In this document: piece by piece, positions 9,105 through 17,651 of the stretch | Layout: each line of letters begins with the position of its first letter | How positions within the stretch are numbered: position 1 is the stretch's first letter | Assembly: GCA_019359445.1 (NCBI GenBank) | Contig: JAHHHJ010000003.1 | Span: 248,001-312,000, forward strand | Length of the DNA stretch: 64,000 nt | Reading direction: 5' to 3' | From: Kastovskya adunca ATA6-11-RM4 | GTDB lineage: Bacteria > Cyanobacteriota > Cyanobacteriia > Cyanobacteriales > Coleofasciculaceae | Position numbers and translations under genes: made by a program | The notes under the pieces: generated by a model | Told to the model about the DNA's origin: nothing | What the model saw: only the letters and a program-made list of their open reading frames with translations | Databases searched by the model: none

Positions 9105-12100
9105 GCTGCCATTCTGCGTCTCGCCAGTTGTAGCGACTGCTGGATGATTTCATCCATCTCGTCATGGCTCAGTTGAATGCCATGCTGGTCGCGTACCACA
9201 TCATACAGATAATCATCGATATGGTTCATCATGTCCTTCTGGACATCTTCGTTGTTGACCCAATCAACAATCACCTGCCCTCGAATGATATCGCAGATAG
9301 CAATGGCTGCTTCAGCACTAACCGTTTCAACCGTTTCCCGTTTCTGGGCGTGCTTTTCGACAAAGGGCTTGAGCAAGCCATAGAGCGCCATAGCATCTGG
9401 ATTTTGCAGCAACTCTTCCGATTGATGGTCTTCAGGTTGGCGGTTCACGATCGCATCTCGAATCTCTTCAGCCCGTTGCAGGTACTCTGCCTCCGAAATC
9501 CGTTTGGCGCGAAAGTCGTCGATCGCCTGCTGAACCATTTCTGAGAACTTCTTATAGAACGCCGGGTCTTCATCCATGCGCTCGGTAATGGTGCGCTTGG
9601 TGGCACTGGCGATCGTGTCTGCTTTGGAGGCAGGGGTATCTTGTTGTTCAATCGTTGTCCGAAATGCCGTCTCGTCAAAGATGTTGACGGGAGGAGCAAT
9701 TTGAATCACTTCATTGGCAAAGACGTGGGTATCCAAAAGTTTCTGGATTTTGGGTTCCAGATCCCGGTAGTCAACTGCTTCTTGATAGCGCAGCTTCACG
9801 GCTGCCTTCAGGTTTTGAAACCGTTTGAGGTCACGCTTGTAGAGGTCAATCTTATAATCAGGGGTTTCTAGGAGGAATTTCTCAGACGACAAGGCGATCG
9901 CCAACGCTTTTGAGAACAGTGCCAACCGTTCGTAAAACTCGTGTCGGCGCTCCTCATTGGCAAGGAACCGCTCGTACTCTTCCTCATCCCGCTTGTTACT
10001 AATCTCTTTAAAAATGTCTAGCAGGTCGGCATGACGTTTAGGCAGCTTGCTGATCTCCTCACGGATATTCGTGAGCGTGCCTGCCAGGTCTTCCTCGTCA
10101 AAGCCTTCCAAAGCATTGTAGGCTGTTAGGGCTTTATCCAGTTCGCCCAAAACACCCACATAGTCAAGGATGTAGCCAAATTCCTTCTCGTTATTGGCGA
10201 TCGCCTCAGAACTGCTACCAGGTTGTGGGTTGGGAACCTCAACGGAGTAAAGACGATTGACGCGGGCGATCGCCTGCAACAGGGAATGTTCTCTGAGAGA
10301 ACGAGTCAGGTATAGAACGGTATTACGAGGTGCATCGAACCCAGTCAGCAGCTTATCCACCACAATCAGAATTTCTGGTGTGTCGCCGTATTTAAAGCTG
10401 TTGATGCTCTGCTGATTGTACTCGCGCTCTGAGCCATAGCGTTTCATCATTTGCTGCCAGAACTTTTGAACCTCATCAGTGGGTTCACCTTCCACCTCTT
10501 CGTATCCTTCGCGATCGTCGGGTGGGGAAATGATGACTTCGGAAGTAACGTAGCCGAGGTCGTCCAGAAATTGTTTGTACTTCAAGGCAGACGCTTTACT
10601 GGGCGCAACCAGTTGAGCTTTGAAGCCTGTGCCCTGCCAGTTCTGGCGGTAGTGTTCGCTGATATCGAAGGCGCGACAGTAGATGGTTTGCTCCGTTTTT
10701 TGGAGCATGGAAGCTTGACTGTACTTCTTCTTCAGATCAACCTTCTGCTCATCAGTGAGTCCCTGGCACAGCCGATCGAACCAAGCATCAATGCCCTTCT
10801 GGTTAACTTCCTGCTCGCTGTGGCGACCTTCATAGAGTAATGGCACCACTGCATGGTCTTCCACTGCACGGCGAATCGTGTAGGGCGGATCGATAATGCC
10901 GCCAAACTTCGCAAAAGTGTTCTTCTGCTTCTTCATCAAAGGAGTTCCCGTGAACCCCAGGTAGCAGGCATTGGGAAAGACTATCTGCATTTTGGGATGG
11001 AAGGAGCCGTACTGACTGCGGTGGCTTTCATCAATCAGGATAAAAATATTGGGGTCAGGGTCTTCAAACCTCCGAACCCGTAGGGCTGCTGTGAATTTGT
11101 GGATCAGGGTAGTGATGATTTCAGTCTTTTCTTCAATCAACCGAACGAGGTTCCGACCAGAATCTGCCTGTTCGGGATGCATTCCGCAACTGGCAAAGGT
11201 TTTCTTGATTTGATCGTCCAGGTCGGTGCGATCGGTGACGATGACAATGCGGTGAGTGGGGATGTCAGGATCGAGAGCTAAAGCTCTTGCCACCATCACC
11301 ATCGTCAGCGATTTGCCAGATCCCTGGGTATGCCAAATGACTCCACCTTTACGTCGTTCCTGGGCATCAAGCTGTTTCACCCGTTTCAGAATGTCTTTTA
11401 CAGCAAAGAACTGTTGGTAACGGGCAATCTTCCGAACACCACCATCGAAAACTGTGAATTGGTAAGCCAGGTCAAGTATTCGCTCTGGGCGGCACAGGCT
11501 ATAGATGGCACGGTCTTGCTCTGTGACCTGTCGCCCGTCTGCCTCTAGTGCGTCAAAATGACGGCGGGCTGAGGCAAAGTCCCCGGAAAAGAGAATTGCC
11601 TTCTGGTCATCATGTAGGGGAGTGTTGACTAGGGTTTGGATGTCCTGCTCTTTATCGTATTGTTCGCGCCAACACGCCCAAAATTTTGCTGGAGTTCCCG
11701 TAGTAGCGTAACGGGCTGAGTTTTTGTTGGTTGCTAGTAGCAGTTGGGTGTAGGTGAAGAGTTTAGGAATGAATTCGTCGCGCTGGTTGCGAATGCACTG
11801 GGAAATCGCCTGCTCAACTTCAGTTTTAGGAGATTTGCATTCAATCACGGCGAAGGGGATGCCGTTGACGAACAGCACAATATCAGGGCGGGCTGTTTCG
11901 GTGCTGCGGGTTCGTTCAACACTAAACTCAGCAACGACATGAAATACGTTGTTTTGCCAGTTGCGCCAGTCAATGTAGCGTAGGCTATAGCTTTTGGAAT
12001 TCCCTTCGATCGTTTGCTCCAGGCTGGTGCCAAGGGTTAGGTAGTCGTAGATTTCTTCGTTCGTCTTGAGTAATCCGTCGTACCGGAGGTTTTTGAGGCG

Positions 12101-12340
12101 TTGAATGGCTTCCTGGATGTTTGCCTCGGTGAACAGATACTCCTGTCCCTTGAAGGTGATGCGGTTGAGTTTCTTCAACTGGCTGTAGAGAATGTCTTCC
12201 AGCAGTACATTGCTGAGTTTGCCGCGCCGTTGTTTCTGTACCGCCTCGGACGGCAAATATTCATAGCCCAAATTGATCAGCAGTTGCAGGGCAGGGATTT
12301 GGGACAAATATTTTTCATTGAACCGGAAGCCTTGGGTCAT
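9101..12340 (-). CDS. hsdR: Type I restriction enzyme R subunit (HsdR)
   Basis: This 1079-residue motor and nuclease subunit has an N-terminal nuclease domain with Asp153, Glu167 and Lys169 (RPDIVLFV...AVIECKS), the PD-(D/E)xK triad. An SF2 helicase follows, with Walker A TQGSGKS at 338-344, Walker B DESH at 437-440 and motif III YLGFTGTP. A C-terminal helical domain should bind HsdM. It translocates DNA using ATP and cleaves unmodified DNA away from the recognition site. The length is normal and no break is visible. The ATG is 12 bases after the stop of the truncated Uma2 gene. Confidence 0.95.
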   Translation of the reverse strand: MTQGFRFNEKYLSQIPALQLLINLGYEYLPSEAVQKQRRGKLSNVLLEDILYSQLKKLNRITFKGQEYLFTEANIQEAIQRLKNLRYDGLLKTNEEIYDYLTLGTSLEQTIEGNSKSYSLRYIDWRNWQNNVFHVVAEFSVERTRSTETARPDIVLFVNGIPFAVIECKSPKTEVEQAISQCIRNQRDEFIPKLFTYTQLLLATNKNSARYATTGTPAKFWACWREQYDKEQDIQTLVNTPLHDDQKAILFSGDFASARRHFDALEADGRQVTEQDRAIYSLCRPERILDLAYQFTVFDGGVRKIARYQQFFAVKDILKRVKQLDAQERRKGGVIWHTQGSGKSLTMVMVARALALDPDIPTHRIVIVTDRTDLDDQIKKTFASCGMHPEQADSGRNLVRLIEEKTEIITTLIHKFTAALRVRRFEDPDPNIFILIDESHRSQYGSFHPKMQIVFPNACYLGFTGTPLMKKQKNTFAKFGGIIDPPYTIRRAVEDHAVVPLLYEGRHSEQEVNQKGIDAWFDRLCQGLTDEQKVDLKKKYSQASMLQKTEQTIYCRAFDISEHYRQNWQGTGFKAQLVAPSKASALKYKQFLDDLGYVTSEVIISPPDDREGYEEVEGEPTDEVQKFWQQMMKRYGSEREYNQQSINSFKYGDTPEILIVVDKLLTGFDAPRNTVLYLTRSLREHSLLQAIARVNRLYSVEVPNPQPGSSSEAIANNEKEFGYILDYVGVLGELDKALTAYNALEGFDEEDLAGTLTNIREEISKLPKRHADLLDIFKEISNKRDEEEYERFLANEERRHEFYERLALFSKALAIALSSEKFLLETPDYKIDLYKRDLKRFQNLKAAVKLRYQEAVDYRDLEPKIQKLLDTHVFANEVIQIAPPVNIFDETAFRTTIEQQDTPASKADTIASATKRTITERMDEDPAFYKKFSEMVQQAIDDFRAKRISEAEYLQRAEEIRDAIVNRQPEDHQSEELLQNPDAMALYGLLKPFVEKHAQKRETVETVSAEAAIAICDIIRGQVIVDWVNNEDVQKDMMNHIDDYLYDVVRDQHGIQLSHDEMDEIIQQSLQLARRRMAA

Positions 12341-12352
12341 GTTGCGCCTGGA

Positions 12353-12652
12353 TCATGCTTGGAGGGTGGTGGGGTCAAAATCTTCCCAGTTGCGGTCTTG
12401 GGCATCAAGGATGGCTTTGAGAATATCGGCAATAATGCGGTGGGGGCGTATGCCTAAAGGGCATGCTTCGCCAACGTGGAGTGCCAGCGGCGATATGATT
12501 TCTAGAGTGCCTCGGTAGTATGCAACACGGGTGCTTCGCTTTTCTCCCATCTCCAGCAGCAGCGATTCAAAGTCCTGCCAGGATAGGTTATGAATGCTGA
12601 CTGTGCTGTCGGGGGCAAGTTCGATCGCGTGAATGGGAACAGTAATCGTCAT
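12353..12652 (-). pseudogene. Truncated Uma2-family (DUF820) endonuclease-like gene with an in-frame repeat insertion
   Basis: The 99-residue product matches the N-terminal half of Uma2 proteins (ISPLALH...PHRIIADILKAIL, then DRNWEDF). Complete members are about 190 residues and carry their PD-(D/E)xK catalytic residues in the missing half, so this copy is probably inactive. After the His of ISPLALH there are nine extra residues, VGEACPLGI, encoded by a short palindromic DNA repeat. The ATG overlaps the end of the intact-frame VapC reading (ATGA), which suggests it was once part of the same operon. Truncation next to hsdR suggests a deletion or rearrangement at that point. Confidence 0.7.
12449..12476. 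repeat. Small palindromic dispersed repeat inserted in the Uma2 gene
   Basis: The sequence TATGCCTAAAGGGCATG contains the inverted repeat ATGCC/GGCAT around TAAA. It is flanked by GCTTCGCCAACG, the pattern of small dispersed repeats that are scattered through cyanobacterial genomes. It adds 27 bases, so the reading frame is kept. The exact borders are inferred from the normal Uma2 protein spacing. Confidence 0.55.
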
Positions 12653-13064
12653 GGCGCAAACCAGTTTTCTAGGGTCAAGTTTTGAAAGTTGGTGTAATCA
12701 GAAACATTGTTAGTGATAAGAATAAGGTTGTTGACATGGGCGATCGCTGCAATTTGTCCATCCTGAAAAGCAGGGGGTTGACCGATCGCTGTGAGTCGAG
12801 CGCGTTCTGAAGCGTGCCAGGTAGCTGCTTCTTGGGTGTAAGACAGAATTGGAAATGTATCCTGTACCTCCTCAAGGTATTGCTCAAGGGTTTCGCGTCT
12901 TCTAGAGGGAGGTAATCGCCGACAACCAAAAAAATCTCGTGCCAGGTGATAGATGCGATCGCAATGTCATTGGTATAACGGCGCATGGTTTCAACCACAA
13001 TCGGCGTGGGTTGAGGTCTAATCGGTTCGGAAAGGATGTTGGTATCAATTAGATAACGACTCAT
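12649..13064 (-). pseudogene. vapC: VapC-like PIN-domain toxin with a one-base frameshift
   Basis: The start MSRYLIDTNILSEP and the WHE motif are those of a PIN-domain ribonuclease toxin. After residue 44 the frame is lost in a run of seven A (plus strand, 12928-12934). With one more base the frame continues as FGCRRLPPSRRRETLEQYL, then FQDGQIAAIA and LITNNVSDY, ending at 12649. That is a complete PIN domain of 138 residues with the expected late acidic residues. The start overlaps the antitoxin stop (ATGA), and the restored stop overlaps the Uma2 start. The gene is either inactive, slippage-controlled, or affected by a sequencing error. Confidence 0.8.
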
Positions 13065-13333
13065 AGGTTCACGTCCCGTCCCGGAGAACGATCGCGCACA
13101 TCTCCCCAAATTTCATCAGGGTCAATTTCAATCCCCTCAGCTTGCATTTGGGCGCGGAGTTGCTCAAGTTTCTGCCAAAATTGGGATTTTGGTGGATTGG
13201 GTTGAGCGCGTTCGATCTCATGCTCGATCGCCCGAATCACAAACTCCTGCAAGTTCTCAGGGTTACCTGCGATCGCCTGCACCTGTGCCAACAGTTCGGG
13301 GGGAAGTTGGAGGGTAATGGGTTGAGTAGTCAT
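13061..13333 (-). CDS. VapB-like antitoxin
   Basis: This 90-residue protein starts MTTQPITLQLPPELLAQVQAIA, a ribbon-helix-helix-like N-terminus suited to binding operator DNA. An acidic C-terminus (EIDPDEIWGDVRD) is of the kind that wraps the toxin. The true start is the ATG at 13333, after an AGAGGT ribosome site; the frame extends further to 13402 but would run into hsdS. The stop overlaps the toxin start by ATGA. It should neutralise the PIN toxin and autoregulate the pair. It lies inside the restriction operon, between hsdS and hsdR. Confidence 0.8.
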   Translation of the reverse strand: MTTQPITLQLPPELLAQVQAIAGNPENLQEFVIRAIEHEIERAQPNPPKSQFWQKLEQLRAQMQAEGIEIDPDEIWGDVRDRSPGRDVNL

Positions 13334-13376
13334 GGGGCATACCTCTGAATGTTTGATGATTTGAATTGAGAGATTG

Positions 13377-14633
13377 CTAAGCTGCCTCCTGAACTGCAAC
13401 ACGCCATTCTCCTGTCAAGAGTTTCTGCATTAGCCCACGTTTTTGTCTTTGCAGACAAGCGCAATATTGATGCAGAAGACTTATCTCGTGATCTGAAGCC
13501 TCAAGCACATCAACAATCTTTCTCTGCTCCAACAAGGAGGGAACTACAATTGGAAAATCACATACATCTTTTCTTGTAATATTTGGATCTTTACGGCTAC
13601 TAGCTGCAAAACGTTTCCAATAGTCAACTTTTGCGTTTAGATACTGGAGAAGATACTCAGGTAAGACAATACTTTTATCTACCTGAATAGCTGATATTGC
13701 TTGGTTAACTGCTGCATCAATCTTAAGCAAGCCAGTTCTACCAATCTGATTAAAACCACCATACATGGCAACCAAAACAGTACCTTTAGGAAACACGGAG
13801 CAAGCTGTTTGTTTAATTGCAGTATCAGTTATTAATTCGGCAGTTTTATAAATGAATCCATTATTAAGATCCATTGTTTTTACCCAAGGAACTGTACCAG
13901 CCTTAAAGTATGATTCGTAGTTTGCTCGTAGCGGGGTTGAACCAGACTTAACCTGAGAGATCTCCCCAATTTTTGTTTGATGAGATTTCTCAAAATTAAG
14001 AAGTTTACTCAAAAGAGCAGTTCTAAGATTCTGTTTCGCTTCGATCGCCCTCTCCGTCAGCGCGATCGCCTCATCCCAAGTCGCTAAAATCTCAGCAATT
14101 CTCTTTTGCTCCTGAATTGAAGGTACAGGTATTAGAAACTGCTCTTTAAAAACAGTAGGATTTATGTTTGCTTGACTTACTCCTTTGGTTGCCAATTTTT
14201 TCAAACGCTGTTGTGCTGGATTTGAATTCAAGAAATAGTCTACAAATTCTGGCAAAATTTGACTTGTGTTGAACTGAAAACGCACTAGATAGGAAGCAAA
14301 AACAGCAAGTTGATTCGAGTCATAAATTGCAACTTTGCCTACCAAGTCATAACTGTTAGTTCGATTAAGAAGAATATCTCCTGGTAGTAAACGAAACTTC
14401 TCAACATCCTCCTGCCCAATTGAAACTTTTGCTAAATCGTTGAGTAGGACTTTACCACTCACCAAATTTTTCATTCCAATAATCGGCGTTGAACCTTCTG
14501 CATCAGATGCAATTGAAAGCCCGTATTGAGATAACTTAACAACTTTGCCAATTGGCACCACGATCCAATCAAGCGGCAACCAGCCAATCTCGGTTTTATA
14601 GTAACCTGGGCGCTCAATACCTCTATTTGGCAT
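13377..14633 (-). CDS. hsdS: Type I restriction enzyme S subunit (HsdS)
   Basis: This DNA-recognition subunit of 418 residues has two target recognition domains. Each is followed by a helical spacer: IQEQKRIAEILATWDEAIAL near residues 175-195, and LLEQRKIVDVLEASDHEISLL near 378-398. Each domain should read one half of a split recognition sequence, and the two spacers set the distance. The start is the ATG at 14633 with AAGGAG seven bases upstream. The gene overlaps the end of hsdM by 11 bases. Both recognition domains look intact. The target sequence cannot be predicted. Confidence 0.93.
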   Translation of the reverse strand: MPNRGIERPGYYKTEIGWLPLDWIVVPIGKVVKLSQYGLSIASDAEGSTPIIGMKNLVSGKVLLNDLAKVSIGQEDVEKFRLLPGDILLNRTNSYDLVGKVAIYDSNQLAVFASYLVRFQFNTSQILPEFVDYFLNSNPAQQRLKKLATKGVSQANINPTVFKEQFLIPVPSIQEQKRIAEILATWDEAIALTERAIEAKQNLRTALLSKLLNFEKSHQTKIGEISQVKSGSTPLRANYESYFKAGTVPWVKTMDLNNGFIYKTAELITDTAIKQTACSVFPKGTVLVAMYGGFNQIGRTGLLKIDAAVNQAISAIQVDKSIVLPEYLLQYLNAKVDYWKRFAASSRKDPNITRKDVCDFPIVVPSLLEQRKIVDVLEASDHEISLLHQYCACLQRQKRGLMQKLLTGEWRVAVQEAA

Positions 14634-16152
14634 GACCAAGCTCCTTTAAATAAATTGCCATTTTGCTTTGCACAGTAGCTAGCTCTTTCTCCAGAAGATC
14701 AATCTCTTTCTGCACCTCCAAAATGTCAATTTCCTCTTCCTCCTCAAAGGTATCGACATAGCGCGGAATATTCAGGTTGAAGTCGTTGTCTTTAATTTCC
14801 TCAACAGGCACCGCACGGGCATACTTCGCCACATCCTGCCGCACCAGGTAAGCCTGAGCAACTTTCTCCACATGCTCATCCAGCAACGCATTCTGGTTCT
14901 TTCCAGGCTGATAATCATTGCTGGCATCAATAAACATCACATCCCGACGGTTTTCATTCGCCCCTCCCTCTTCCCGTGAGCGATCAAACACCATAATCGC
15001 AACAGGAATCGACGTACTGGGAAACAGGTTGGGCGGCAACCCAATCACCGCGTCTAGAATATTCTCCTCAATCAACTTCTGCCGAATCCGCCCCTCACCC
15101 GCCCCTCTAAACAGCACACCATGCGGCGCAATCACTGCCACCCGCCCATCTTTCGGCAAGGCGGTCTCAATCATGTGGGTGATAAAGGCATAATCGCCCT
15201 TCGTCTTCGGAGGCACTCCTCGCCAGAAACGGTTATAGGTATCTTTGTCCGCACTCTCCGCCCCCCACTTCTCCAGCGAGAACGGTGGATTCGCCACCAC
15301 CACGTTGAACTTCATCAGCTTGTCCAGTTCCACCAGTGCTGGACTGTTCAACGTATCGCACCACTCAATTCGAGCGGCATCCATCCCATGCAGAAACATA
15401 TTCATCCGCGCCAGCGCCCAGGTGCCACCGTTCACCTCCTGCCCAAACAGTGAATAGTTGCTACTGCCAACCTCCTTCGCCACCTCAATCAGCAGCGAAC
15501 CCGATCCACAAGCTGGATCACAGATGCGATCGCCCGGTTTAGGCTGCGCCAGCTTTGCTATCAACTTCGAGATTTGCTCTGGCGTAAAGAACTCGCCTGC
15601 CTTCTTCCCGGCTCCCGTTGCAAACCGTTCAATTAAATAGATGTAGGCATTGCCAATAATGTCCTCACTCACCCGCGACGGGCGCAGATCCAGCTTCGGG
15701 TTCGCAAAGTCCTCCAGCAAATTCTTCAGGCGGCGATTACGATCCTTCGTCCGTCCCAAGTTTGCCTCAGAGTTAAAGTCAATATTGCGGAACACCCCAT
15801 CCAACTTGGCTTTGTTCGTTGGATGTTCTTCAATCGCCTCCAAAGCCATATTGATCAGTTCCCCAATGTTGTCTGCGCCCCGCTGCTCATACACATCGAA
15901 GAAGTTAGCACCCTTAGGAATCACAAAGCGTTCGCGCTCTAGTTTGCGCCGGATGCGCTCGTCATCATCCTCATACTGCTTCTGGTACTTCTCATAGTTA
16001 TCCTTCCAAATCTCGCTGATGTATTTCAAAAACAGCATCACCAGGATGTAGTTCTTATATTCGGACGGGTCGATCACTCCCCGGAAGGTATCGCACGCCT
16101 GCCAGAGAATACTGTTAATTTCGTCTTGCTTGATCTTCGTTGTCTCAGCCAT
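14623..16152 (-). CDS. hsdM: Type I restriction-modification DNA methyltransferase (HsdM)
   Basis: This 509-residue N6-adenine methyltransferase has an N-terminal HsdM domain (residues about 10-150), S-adenosylmethionine motif I DPACGSG at 212-218 and catalytic motif IV NPPF at 288-291. The C-terminal coiled region EEEEEIDILEVQKEIDLLEKE probably contacts HsdS. It methylates adenine in both halves of the site chosen by HsdS and is needed for cleavage as well. The ATG follows GGGGAAAG. The gene is intact and overlaps hsdS. Confidence 0.95.
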   Translation of the reverse strand: MAETTKIKQDEINSILWQACDTFRGVIDPSEYKNYILVMLFLKYISEIWKDNYEKYQKQYEDDDERIRRKLERERFVIPKGANFFDVYEQRGADNIGELINMALEAIEEHPTNKAKLDGVFRNIDFNSEANLGRTKDRNRRLKNLLEDFANPKLDLRPSRVSEDIIGNAYIYLIERFATGAGKKAGEFFTPEQISKLIAKLAQPKPGDRICDPACGSGSLLIEVAKEVGSSNYSLFGQEVNGGTWALARMNMFLHGMDAARIEWCDTLNSPALVELDKLMKFNVVVANPPFSLEKWGAESADKDTYNRFWRGVPPKTKGDYAFITHMIETALPKDGRVAVIAPHGVLFRGAGEGRIRQKLIEENILDAVIGLPPNLFPSTSIPVAIMVFDRSREEGGANENRRDVMFIDASNDYQPGKNQNALLDEHVEKVAQAYLVRQDVAKYARAVPVEEIKDNDFNLNIPRYVDTFEEEEEIDILEVQKEIDLLEKELATVQSKMAIYLKELGHAK

Positions 16153-16166
16153 CTTTCCCCTTCTTC

Positions 16167-16739
16167 CTACTCCGCTTTGACCTGTTTCATTAACACAGCA
16201 TTGGTATACACCTGACGCTTACGGGTGAGTTTATCCATAATCTGCTGCTCCCGCTGGCTCAGAACTGCAACCTCGGCAATTAACTGCTGTCTTTCTAGAG
16301 GCGGTAGTTCAATCTTCAACTCGCCCAACTCCGTGTTACTCACCGACAGCAAGCTACTCCCCTTAGAAAATCGTTTGATCTGATACTGCCCGTAGGGTTG
16401 GTTGATATACCAGGCGATGTAACCGGCGATCGCCTTCTTCACCCGAATGACTGTCAACAATTCAGACGCAACGCACTGCCCAACATCCTGCGAGACCAAG
16501 GCAGCCGTATTCGAGACTCCCTTCGAGCGAAACAAAATATCGTCCTTCTTGAGCAAATGTTCGGGCTTCAGATCCTCAATCTGTACCCGATAGACATCGC
16601 TCAGCTCCAATTGATTGTACTGATCAATATCCTTCATCTGGATAACGCCAACAGTTCCGTTTGGGTCGCGCTCCACGCTGCTGCGGAAGGCGTAACCAAT
16701 GCGGATTGATGCAATATCCCTGAGTTTGACCTGTGTCAT
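16167..16739 (-). CDS. Half-length HsdS-like protein with one target recognition domain
   Basis: The 190-residue product of the frame from the ATG at 16739 has one recognition domain (VKLRDIASIRIGYAFRSS at the start, LKKDDILFRSKG in the middle, LGELKIELPPLERQQLIAEV leading into a helix). Full S subunits have two such domains; this one has a single domain and a single helix. Half-length S proteins can dimerise to give a working S subunit with a palindromic split target. It is the gene directly upstream of hsdM, so it may offer a second specificity or modulate the complex. It could also be a remnant. Confidence 0.75.
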   Translation of the reverse strand: MTQVKLRDIASIRIGYAFRSSVERDPNGTVGVIQMKDIDQYNQLELSDVYRVQIEDLKPEHLLKKDDILFRSKGVSNTAALVSQDVGQCVASELLTVIRVKKAIAGYIAWYINQPYGQYQIKRFSKGSSLLSVSNTELGELKIELPPLERQQLIAEVAVLSQREQQIMDKLTRKRQVYTNAVLMKQVKAE

Positions 16740-16880
16740 CGAACCAGACGCCAATGCGCCAACTAATTTAATTAAGACAGCGAGGCAACAGAATTACGGG
16801 CTACCCCGCTGTCAGTGTTTATGGTTCAGGTCTTCACCTGCTCAGGCACTTCATATAGAAGAACCTAGGCGAGCACGAAC

Positions 16881-17651
16881 CTACCAGTCAACGGATGCCT
16901 CCGCTACCGTAGTCACCTGATGCGAACAGATATGACGCACTGGACAATAGCGGCACTCTTTCGCACTAGGCGTAACAGGCGGCAACTCATCCGACCGCAT
17001 CATTGTCACCAAGTCTCGAACCCGTCGTTTAAATTCCTCCGTCACAGCCAACGAGTGAACCTCCACAGCACTATAGTCCTGGTAAACCAGCCGCCCTTCT
17101 GGAATCTGCTGGATACCGTGCAGTTTCACCACCGGAACAAATAGCATATAGAGCAGAACTTGTGCCTGATCAGACGAACGGGGCTGACCAGTTTTAGCAT
17201 CCACGATCAGAACCTCTTCCCCTCGAATTGCCACAATGTCGGGTGTGCCTGAAATGACTGCACGCCCTGCGTTGACTTTGAAGGAATTGGAGTCCTCGGC
17301 ATAGACTGTGTACCCCTGGCTTCGCAACTCCTGAGCATACTGAACCAGCAAGCCCTGATGCTTGATCTTGTACCCCTCAGCATCAAAGTCACCGTCCGCC
17401 TTGGGAACCGAAAAGTTCGCCTGGGTGTGGAGCGAAGATAAACATTGGCGATCTCCAGCGAGAGCCTTTGCCAACCAGCTAGGGTGGATATATGGCTGAT
17501 TTCGAGCTTTCAGCCCCAGGTCAGCAGCAACCAGAGTTGGAGGAGACACCGCCGCCGGAGTAGCAGCCACAGCGACGGCGCTGGAGTTGCCAACCAGTTG
17601 AACAGAACCATGAGAAGCGGAATCCGCTTCGTTGACGACGTAATTTGCCAT
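16881..17651 (-). CDS. PD-(D/E)xK nuclease with Cas4/AddB-like iron-sulfur cysteines
   Basis: This 256-residue protein has the nuclease core SGTPDIVAIRGEEVLIVDAKTGQ, with Asp138, Asp151, Lys153 and a helix with Gln162, as in RecB-family nucleases. Cysteines at 70, 233, 236 and 242 (one before the core, CRYCPVRHIC after it) match the four-cysteine iron-sulfur cluster of Cas4 and AddB. It should therefore be a DNA exonuclease. No cas genes are near. It is the first gene of the restriction operon. The first 45 residues are low-complexity and Ala/Val-rich. It may process DNA ends made by HsdR; that is inference. Confidence 0.8.
   Translation of the reverse strand: MANYVVNEADSASHGSVQLVGNSSAVAVAATPAAVSPPTLVAADLGLKARNQPYIHPSWLAKALAGDRQCLSSLHTQANFSVPKADGDFDAEGYKIKHQGLLVQYAQELRSQGYTVYAEDSNSFKVNAGRAVISGTPDIVAIRGEEVLIVDAKTGQPRSSDQAQVLLYMLFVPVVKLHGIQQIPEGRLVYQDYSAVEVHSLAVTEEFKRRVRDLVTMMRSDELPPVTPSAKECRYCPVRHICSHQVTTVAEASVDW

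Noticed and set aside
9164-12518. Many plus-strand frames opposite hsdR
   Set aside because: They lack ribosome sites and family signatures and mirror the strongly coding minus strand.
16881-17651. Cas4 of a CRISPR-Cas system
   Set aside because: No cas1, cas2 or array is present in the window; it belongs to the restriction operon.
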